A DNA stretch of 36,425 nt from positions 1 to 36,425 of the forward strand of contig JAFQOX010000005.1 of the NCBI GenBank assembly GCA_017412045.1, written 5' to 3'. Under the pieces are notes generated by a model that was given only the letters and a program-made list of their open reading frames with translations, made no database searches and was not told the DNA's origin. Every line of letters starts with the position of its first letter. Within the stretch, counting starts at the first letter, position 1. A program made the translations under genes and the position numbers. Positions 30,836 to 36,425 of the stretch are shown here, in pieces. Source of the DNA: Clostridia bacterium (lineage in GTDB: Bacteria > Bacillota > Clostridia > Oscillospirales > CAG-272).

Positions 30836-32671
30836 TCAGATGTTCTTGTAGAAGGGACCGTAAGCTGCGCAAGCTCTGTAGTCCTGACCTTCCTTGTCCA
30901 TACCGAATGCGTTCCAAGCCGCAGGGCGGTAGATGTCGTCTGCGGGAACGTTGTGCATACAAACGGGGATACGGAGCATGGAGCACATCGTGATCAGGTC
31001 TGCGCCGATGTGGCCGTAGGAGATCGCGCCGTGGTTAGCGCCCCAGTTCATCATAACCTCGTAAGCGGTCTTGAAGGGGCTGCCTTCCTTGCCGTCGCAG
31101 CGGGGAGCGAACCAGGTGCAGGGCCAAGTGGGGTTCGTGCGTTCCATCAGGGTATCGGAAACTTCGTCGGGGAGGTTGACCGTCCAGCCTTCAGCGATCT
31201 GAAGAACGGGGCCGAGACCCTTGACGAGGTTCATACGGATCATGGTGCAGGGCATTTCCGCCTTGGTGGTGTAATGAGAGGAGAAGCCGCCGCCGCGGAA
31301 GTTATCCTGACCTGCTTCGCACCAAACGGTAGCGTCGGTCATCTTCTTGATATCTTCGTCGGTTACTTCCCACCACTTCTTCATCGTAGCGTTGCCGTTT
31401 TCGTCCGTGCAAACACCGGAAGCATCGAGGCAAGCCGCGCCGGAGTTGAGAAGGTGGATGATACCGTTGGATTCAGCAGCCTTGCCCTCGAGCTTGTAGC
31501 CCGTTACGCGCTCGGTTGCTTCGCCGGACCAGTAGGTACGAACGTCAGCGAAGATCTGTGCGCGGTGTGTGAGCAGACGCATCATCAGCATACACATACC
31601 GTTGAGAACGTCGTTTTCGGTTGCGAGCGTATAGGGCTCACGCGCGCCTTCGTAGTCGAAGGAGGAGGAGAGGAGCGCTTCGGGATAGTCGCAGTTCGGC
31701 CAATGGTCGGTCCACTGTCTCTGACCCTGGAAGCCGCCGGCGATGGCGTTGTGGCCAACCTTTTCTTCCTCGAACGCATCGGAAAGATTCTTGTTGCCTG
31801 CCATGAGGTCCTTGATGATGCAGTACATCTTGACGGTGAATTCCCACTGCTTTTCTTTTTCTTCGGGTGTGAATTTGATGCGGCGTTCTTCGCCGAGGAA
31901 GGTTACGGATTCGGGGTTGTCGTCTCTGCCTTCCTTGCAGTGTTCCTTGGTCCAGGCGAGAGCCTTCTGATATTCCTCTTCGTTGTAGATGCCTTCTTCC
32001 ATACGGCGGAGAATCTCAACCTCGTCTACGGATTCAACGCGCATACCGAAGTAGCTTTCCATCATGTCCTGGTCAATGATGGAGCCGGCGATACCCATGC
32101 ACTGGGAACCGATCTGGAGATAGGATTTGCCCTTCATCGTAGCAACGGCGATTGCTGCGCGGCCGAAGCGGAGGAGCTTTTCCTTTACGTCCTCGGGAAT
32201 TTCGCTGACCTGTTCACGGTCCTGAACCTCGTGACCGTAGATGCCGAATGCGGGCAGACCCTTCTGCGCGTGACCTGCGAGAACGGCTGCGAGGTAAACG
32301 GCGCCGGGACGTTCCGTGCCGTTGAAGCCCCATACTGCCTTAATGGTGGTGGGGTCCATATCCATCGTTTCGGAGCCGTAGCACCAGCAGGGCGTTACGG
32401 AAAGCGTGATGGAAACGCCTTCTTTTTTGAATTTGTTTGCGCAAGCCGCAGTTTCGGGAACACGGCCGATGCAGGTGTCCGCCATAACGACCTTTACGGG
32501 TTCACCGTTGGAATAGAAGAGATTTTCTTCGAAAAGTTTTTTTGCGGCGTTTGCCATTGCCCAAACCTGAGGTTCCAGAGATTCACGCATCATCTGAGGA
32601 CCGCGGCGGCCGTCGACAATGGGGCGAATACCGATTACGGGATAATCGCCGATGTATCTGTTTTGTGCCAT
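30836..32671 (-). CDS. fucI: L-fucose isomerase
   Basis: FucI converts L-fucose to L-fuculose (and D-arabinose to D-ribulose) with Mn2+. The 611-aa protein has the family N-terminus YIGDYPVIGIRPIVDGRRGP and typical blocks such as LQIGSQCMGIAGSIIDQDMM and WGANHGAISYGHIGADLITM. Its length is close to the ~590-aa E. coli enzyme. The start is ATG 32671, with GGAGG 8 nt upstream; the frame extends upstream only through the leader. Its product, after phosphorylation by a kinase absent from the window, feeds the microcompartment aldolase. It is encoded opposite to the rhamnosidase gene. Confidence 0.97.
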   Translation of the reverse strand: MAQNRYIGDYPVIGIRPIVDGRRGPQMMRESLEPQVWAMANAAKKLFEENLFYSNGEPVKVVMADTCIGRVPETAACANKFKKEGVSITLSVTPCWCYGSETMDMDPTTIKAVWGFNGTERPGAVYLAAVLAGHAQKGLPAFGIYGHEVQDREQVSEIPEDVKEKLLRFGRAAIAVATMKGKSYLQIGSQCMGIAGSIIDQDMMESYFGMRVESVDEVEILRRMEEGIYNEEEYQKALAWTKEHCKEGRDDNPESVTFLGEERRIKFTPEEKEKQWEFTVKMYCIIKDLMAGNKNLSDAFEEEKVGHNAIAGGFQGQRQWTDHWPNCDYPEALLSSSFDYEGAREPYTLATENDVLNGMCMLMMRLLTHRAQIFADVRTYWSGEATERVTGYKLEGKAAESNGIIHLLNSGAACLDASGVCTDENGNATMKKWWEVTDEDIKKMTDATVWCEAGQDNFRGGGFSSHYTTKAEMPCTMIRMNLVKGLGPVLQIAEGWTVNLPDEVSDTLMERTNPTWPCTWFAPRCDGKEGSPFKTAYEVMMNWGANHGAISYGHIGADLITMCSMLRIPVCMHNVPADDIYRPAAWNAFGMDKEGQDYRACAAYGPFYKNI

Positions 32672-32701
32672 GGGTAAATTCCTCCATAAAATTATAAAAT
32701 T

Positions 32702-32718
32702 GCGATGCATGGCATCGC
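32702..32718. promoter_or_regulatory. Inverted repeat in the fucI leader
   Basis: GCGATGC (32702-32708) and GCATCGC (32712-32718) form a perfect 7-bp inverted repeat with a 3-nt centre. It lies about 12 nt downstream of the fucI -10, near the start of transcription, so it is a candidate operator or leader hairpin. Confidence 0.45.
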
Positions 32719-32730
32719 TCATACACCCTT

Positions 32731-32759
32731 ATTGTAGCACAATATAACGGATAAATCAA
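32731..32759 (-). promoter_or_regulatory. Sigma-A promoter of fucI
   Basis: Reading leftward, -35 TTGATT (32759-32754), a 17-nt spacer and an extended -10 TGCTACAAT (-10 at 32736-32731) lie 60 nt before the start codon. The -35 and extended -10 are the same type as the promoter of the aldolase gene. Confidence 0.78.
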
Positions 32760-32827
32760 TGAATTTTTTTGAAATTTTTTGATATGGAATATTTTTTATC
32801 AAATTATGGAGAGAAGGATTTCGTTTC

Positions 32828-32943
32828 GTTTAAAAAAGCGGGCAACGCCCGCTGGAGGTTGCTCGCCTATCGCAGTTAAGACTGTATCCAAACGATATAA
32901 ACGGCGAGGTTCTATTTGCGCAATTTCCTATGCGATAAAAAAG
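32828..32943 (-). repeat. Dispersed ~115-bp element, right inverted copy
   Basis: This is the second copy of the element at 29538-29651, in opposite orientation. The hairpin AGCGGGC (32837-32843) with GCCCGCT (32847-32853) is followed, on the minus strand, by six T. It therefore acts as a terminator for leftward transcription entering the fucI cassette from the right. Confidence 0.85.
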
Positions 32944-32968
32944 TTCATGAAAAGTGATCGGAAACGTC

Positions 32969-32997
32969 TTGCGAAAAAGCGTTCTTTGTGATACAAT
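32969..32997 (+). promoter_or_regulatory. Promoter of the alpha-L-rhamnosidase gene
   Basis: A -35-like TTGCGA (32969-32974), a 17-nt spacer and -10 TACAAT (32992-32997) lie about 50 nt before the start codon. Confidence 0.65.
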
Positions 32998-33048
32998 ACA
33001 GTCACATACGAGTATTTCCTCCGTGTGAAAGAAAGGAATGAAATTCTG

Positions 33049-35997
33049 ATGAAAAATCCTATATATGCAAAGGCGGTCTCCGAGCCTTATTTCTTTGGCG
33101 GGAAAAGCCGCTGGATCCGCGCGGTCGGCGCGGAAAAATATGCCGAGCAGATGTTCCGGAAAACGTTTTTTCTGGAAAATATGCCGAAAAAAGCCGTGCT
33201 TCTGGCGATGGCGGCGAATCATGCGGAAATTTATATCAACGGAGAGCCCGCGGTCGTTCTGAGCGTTCGTTCTTATATTTTCGACCAGGTTTATGAGGTA
33301 TCGGATATCCTTCCTTATTTAAGGGAAGGAAAAAACGTGATCGCCGTCGTGAATATCGACACGGGCGAAGCCGTCCGCGCGGGCTTCGCGCTTGAGATTC
33401 AGGCGGACGGAAAGACCGTCTGCCTGACGGACGAAACGTGGGTATATCAGGAAGAAAAGGCGCTCCTCGGCCCTGTCAATTATTATATCAGCGGCGGCGG
33501 AGAGGAGATCGTCAACGCCGCTATGCTGACGGAGGGCTTCGCGGAAATCGACTTTGACGAAAGCGATTGGAAGCCCGCGGAAACGATCGGCGGTGAGCTT
33601 CTGCACGCGCCCTATACTTCCTTCCATCAAAGCGAGATCAAAGCGCAAACGGCAGACGTTCACCTGCCGAAAACCGTCTCAGCGCTGATGCTGGCAAAAT
33701 CTCCGAAGGGATACCCCATGCAGCTCGGTCCCTCCAATCAGGGCGTGACCTGCGTGATGACGCAGATCACCGCGCCCGAGGATACGGAAATGACGGTGGT
33801 CGTTTGCAAGGATCTTCGCTCGGTTTCCATTGACGGAGAGGTAAAGCCCTTGAATCAGCCCTTCCGACTTGCAAAAGGCTCGCATTTCTGCGTGATCGCT
33901 TTTGCCTGGACGGCGGAATTTATGCTTCAGACGAAGGCGGCGCTTTCCTTTGCTTCTCCTCTCGGAGACGGCGCGCCTATGGCTTCCTATCTGATCGCCA
34001 CGCCGCCCACGCGCTACCCCTGGAATGAGCCGAAGGTCAATCTTGCCGTGGAAGAAAAGGTGAAAACCGTTCTGGCGTATGCTTCCTTCGAAGTGGTTCC
34101 CGATGAGATCAAGGCGGCTCTGGTTCCCACGCAGTATACGGCTCCCGCATCCGTTCTTTTTGATATTCGGATGAGAGAGCACGCGGTGCCTGCGGACGGC
34201 TTTGCGGAGCCGCGCGTTTGGAACGATGCGAGGATCACGCGCTGTGAAGGGGCTGTCAATATAGAGGGCTTGGATTCTCTTTGCGGAAATTCCGCTTGCG
34301 TCCGCGTTTCTCCTCACCGGGATGCGGTCAACTTCGTTCTGGACTTTGGCGTGGAGCAGGTCGGCAGATTTGCCTTTGAGGTTGACGCGCCCGAAGGTAC
34401 CGTGATCGAAATGCACGGCTTTGAAATGATCACCGACGGCGGCATCAAGCATATGTCGAAGGCGGCAACCATGCGTTATATCTGTAAAGAAGGCAAGCAA
34501 TCCTATATCGCGCGCAGACTCAGAGGCTTCCGCTATATTTCCGTTTATATTTACGGACATACCTCGGACGTGGTTCTGAAGGATATTCACGTCATTGAAA
34601 ACCGTTATCCGATGGCGGGCGCGGATTTCACCTGCTCGGATGAAATGATCAACCGCGTTTATCAGATGTGTATACGGACGGCGGAGGTCTGCTCCCTTGA
34701 CCTTTACGTGGACTGTCCCGGTTATGAGCAAAACGCCTGGACGGGAGATGCGAGAGTGACGGCGACCGTCAACCTTCTGAACTTCGGCGCGTTTGAATTC
34801 GATAAGCAGTATCTGCGACTGATCGCGCAATCCATCGAGGACGGCTTGTGGCTGAATTACAGAACGAGAAATCCGAGATATATCAATCATTTGTATTTGC
34901 CCTGCGCTTGCTTCCCGACCTATCCCGAGGGATGTATCCCCGTCTGGTCCTTCATGTGGCTCTTGCAGGTTTACGATCATTATAAATATACGGGTGATCT
35001 GGAATTTCTCGCGGAGATGTTCGGTGCCGTCAGGGAAACGCTTGCACGCTGTGAGAAAATGACGAATTCCCGCGGACTTTTTGATATGCAGGGCGCTTGG
35101 AACTTGCTGGAATGGGCAAATAACGACCTTGATTTTTACGGAGAGGTGACGGGTAACAACGTCATGCTTTCCCACTGCTACAGAAGAGCCGCGGAAATGG
35201 CGGGTATTCTCGGCGATCTTGCTCTTTCCGTATATTATAATGATAAAGCTACCGCTTACCGCGATGCCGTTAATACCTACTGCTGGGATGACGAAAGAAA
35301 AGCGTACGTGGATACGGTACGCGATCCCTACGCTTATGAAAGATATTGTGATTATATGGATTCCAGAAAAATGCCGAAGGCTTCCTATGAGGATTATCTG
35401 AAAAAGGGCCGTATCGGTGTGCAGAGCAACACCTTGGCTTTGATTTACGGATGCGTTCCCCTGGAAAGAAGACCGTACGCGTTGCGTTGGTTGGAGGATA
35501 ATATGGAGTCCGGCGTTTACGTTTCGGGCACGCCCGCAAACCGTACCGCGGGAATCCCCTCTGAGGAAGAAGCGCCCGACGGCTACGTGCACATCGGTTC
35601 TCCGTTCTTCCTGTATTTCGCTTTAAAAACGCTTTATAAGTTCGGCCGTGAGGATCTGGCGATCCTCGCCCAGCGCCGCGACTGGGCAAATCTGCTGGAG
35701 AGCGATCTGACCACATGTATTGAAACCTTCAAGAGCGGGAAGGATTGGACGAGAAGCGTGGCGCACGCATGGTCGGCTTCTCCCGCGATCTTCCTGATGA
35801 CGGAGGTTCTCGGTATTCAGCCGACGAAAGCGGGTTATACGGAGTTTATCGTGAAGCCTCAGCCCTCCGGACTGGATTTTGCGAAGGGGTCCGTCCCCAC
35901 GCCTTACGGCAGAATTTACGTGGAGTGGAAGAAAAAAGAAAACGGCGAGCTGGAGATCATTTGCAACGCTCCCGAAAACTGTAAGAGAATTTTATAA
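33049..35997 (+). CDS. Alpha-L-rhamnosidase, GH78 type
   Basis: This enzyme releases terminal alpha-L-rhamnose from glycosides or oligosaccharides. The 983-aa protein has N-terminal beta-sandwich modules (residues ~1-430), a catalytic (alpha/alpha)6 barrel (~500-900) and a C-terminal beta domain. The conserved block DCPGYEQNAWTGDAR (555-569) carries acidic residues typical of the GH78 active site. There is no signal peptide, so it works on imported oligosaccharides. The start is ATG 33049, 11 nt after AAAGGA; a GTG eight codons earlier has no ribosome site. Rhamnose released here can enter the microcompartment pathway through rhamnulose-1-phosphate if the needed isomerase and kinase are elsewhere. 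Confidence 0.93.
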   Translation: MKNPIYAKAVSEPYFFGGKSRWIRAVGAEKYAEQMFRKTFFLENMPKKAVLLAMAANHAEIYINGEPAVVLSVRSYIFDQVYEVSDILPYLREGKNVIAVVNIDTGEAVRAGFALEIQADGKTVCLTDETWVYQEEKALLGPVNYYISGGGEEIVNAAMLTEGFAEIDFDESDWKPAETIGGELLHAPYTSFHQSEIKAQTADVHLPKTVSALMLAKSPKGYPMQLGPSNQGVTCVMTQITAPEDTEMTVVVCKDLRSVSIDGEVKPLNQPFRLAKGSHFCVIAFAWTAEFMLQTKAALSFASPLGDGAPMASYLIATPPTRYPWNEPKVNLAVEEKVKTVLAYASFEVVPDEIKAALVPTQYTAPASVLFDIRMREHAVPADGFAEPRVWNDARITRCEGAVNIEGLDSLCGNSACVRVSPHRDAVNFVLDFGVEQVGRFAFEVDAPEGTVIEMHGFEMITDGGIKHMSKAATMRYICKEGKQSYIARRLRGFRYISVYIYGHTSDVVLKDIHVIENRYPMAGADFTCSDEMINRVYQMCIRTAEVCSLDLYVDCPGYEQNAWTGDARVTATVNLLNFGAFEFDKQYLRLIAQSIEDGLWLNYRTRNPRYINHLYLPCACFPTYPEGCIPVWSFMWLLQVYDHYKYTGDLEFLAEMFGAVRETLARCEKMTNSRGLFDMQGAWNLLEWANNDLDFYGEVTGNNVMLSHCYRRAAEMAGILGDLALSVYYNDKATAYRDAVNTYCWDDERKAYVDTVRDPYAYERYCDYMDSRKMPKASYEDYLKKGRIGVQSNTLALIYGCVPLERRPYALRWLEDNMESGVYVSGTPANRTAGIPSEEEAPDGYVHIGSPFFLYFALKTLYKFGREDLAILAQRRDWANLLESDLTTCIETFKSGKDWTRSVAHAWSASPAIFLMTEVLGIQPTKAGYTEFIVKPQPSGLDFAKGSVPTPYGRIYVEWKKKENGELEIICNAPENCKRIL

Positions 35998-36005
35998 TAT
36001 TGGTT

Positions 36006-36047
36006 AAAAAACAAACGGCGGAATTTCGGTTTCGCCGTTTGTTTTTT
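36006..36047 (+). terminator. Intrinsic terminator after the rhamnosidase gene
   Basis: A 15-bp perfect stem (36006-36020 with 36033-36047) with a 12-nt loop, A-rich on the left and T-rich on the right, lies 8 nt after the stop codon. Confidence 0.92.
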
Positions 36048-36217
36048 GAAATAATTTTCATTTTTTTATCAAGTTTTTTTGAAAAAATTTTAGGAAAAAA
36101 CGTAAAAAATCAGAAAAAATGAGAAAATCTTCAAAGAAATTCGACGGAAAACGGGAGAAAAACCGTGAAATTAGAATTGAAACGAGTCAATATAACGATA
36201 TAAACGATTCATTTTCG

Positions 36218-36264
36218 AAAAAGAATAAAAAATATTAAAAAAATCTTAAAAAATTTCAAAAAAA
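36218..36264 (+). promoter_or_regulatory. Phased A-tract UP element of the rRNA promoter
   Basis: Five A-tracts of 5-7 nt are centred at about 36220, 36229.5, 36240, 36250.5 and 36261, a spacing close to one helical turn. This should give a strong intrinsic bend, ending 3 nt before the -35. It fits an UP element that boosts rRNA transcription. The rest of 36048-36217 is AT-rich and holds no gene. Confidence 0.7.
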
Positions 36265-36267
36265 GTA

Positions 36268-36296
36268 TTGACATTTGAAAAGGGATGTGATATACT
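36268..36296 (+). promoter_or_regulatory. rRNA operon promoter
   Basis: The -35 TTGACA (36268-36273), a 17-nt spacer and -10 TATACT (36291-36296) form the promoter. The likely start of transcription is a G at 36301-36303, as is common for Bacillota rRNA promoters. Confidence 0.85.
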
Positions 36297-36425
36297 ACAT
36301 GAGCGCTCGACGGAAGGGCGCAAAAAACAACGGTCATTGAAAATTGAACAACAACAAATAAGAACGAATTAAGATCTCGTTAATAAACTTTGAACACAAA
36401 GTACTAAAGTAAGAAGCTAAGAAAA
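36297..36425 (+). other. rRNA operon leader (5' of 16S rRNA)
   Basis: The transcript starts with a small GC hairpin (36303-36308 with 36316-36321) and then contains CATTGAAAATTGAACAAC, the sequence type that precedes 16S rRNA in Clostridia and serves as the boxA-like antitermination and RNase III processing region. No conserved 16S 5' end is reached before the window stops, so the rRNA gene itself lies outside. Confidence 0.75.

Noticed and set aside
29538..32943. Insertion sequence or composite transposon
   Set aside because: No transposase lies in or beside the segment, and the flanking copies are non-coding with no visible target duplication. I keep it only as a repeat-flanked cassette.
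36297..36425. Start of the 16S rRNA gene inside the window
   Set aside because: The leader is recognisable but the conserved 5' end of 16S does not appear before the window ends.

Overview
The window looks like a chromosomal segment of an anaerobic, probably gut-dwelling, Bacillota of class Clostridia. The evidence is: near-consensus sigma-A promoters (TTGACA, 17 nt, TATAAT-like) in AT-rich gaps; strong GGAGG ribosome sites; an oxygen-sensitive glycyl radical enzyme; ferrous iron uptake (Feo); a clostridial-type GlpA/oxidoreductase/DUF1667 triad; and dispersed hairpin repeats of the kind common in gut Clostridia. No species call is possible from sequence reading alone.

Layout. 1-417: intergenic hairpins, a terminator and a strong promoter. 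418-3498: anaerobic glycerol-3-phosphate dehydrogenase-like triad. 3665-4372: MgtC-family membrane protein. 4422-7296: complete proline operon proB-proA-proC. 7423-8322 (minus): orphan gene of unknown function, followed by a MITE-like repeat. 8781-11430 (minus): feoA-feoB-FeoB-associated protein behind a DtxR/MntR-like operator. 11893-25871: a roughly 14 kb glycyl-radical-enzyme bacterial microcompartment (BMC) locus. 25873-26230: tandem terminator-like 80-bp repeats. 26327-28711: 794-residue protein of unknown function with a glycine-zipper membrane segment. 28872-29496: Phd/PIN toxin-antitoxin pair. 29538-32943: a BNR-repeat (sialidase-fold) gene and fucI, both leftward, enclosed by inverted copies of a ~115-bp element. 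33049-35997: intracellular alpha-L-rhamnosidase. 36218-36425: promoter and leader of an rRNA operon whose 16S gene lies beyond the window.

The core system is a deoxysugar-fermenting microcompartment of the fucose/rhamnose type (GRM5-like, as known from Clostridium phytofermentans). L-fucose isomerase (and, for rhamnose, enzymes not in this window) leads to a 1-phosphate that the class II aldolase splits to DHAP and L-lactaldehyde. The Zn alcohol dehydrogenase interconverts aldehydes and alcohols (lactaldehyde/1,2-propanediol, propanal/propanol). The B12-independent propanediol dehydratase makes propanal, PduP makes propionyl-CoA and PduL makes propionyl-phosphate. The shell is built from a PduU-like protein, five BMC-H proteins, one EutN vertex protein and one double-domain PduT-like protein. 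Five enzymes carry a recognisable amphipathic encapsulation helix. PduS, PduT and a PduO C-terminal-like protein are kept although the dehydratase needs no B12, which suggests an electron-transfer role.

Points that stand out: an attenuator-like hairpin plus a palindrome and no ribosome site in front of the vertex-protein gene; hairpins immediately upstream of shell-gene ribosome sites; a cysteine-rich linker between the aldolase and its targeting helix; four tandem 80-bp terminators after the operon; inward-facing terminators flanking the fucI cassette; five helically phased A-tracts upstream of the rRNA promoter; and the unknown 794-residue protein. All statements come from reading the sequence; no database search was run.
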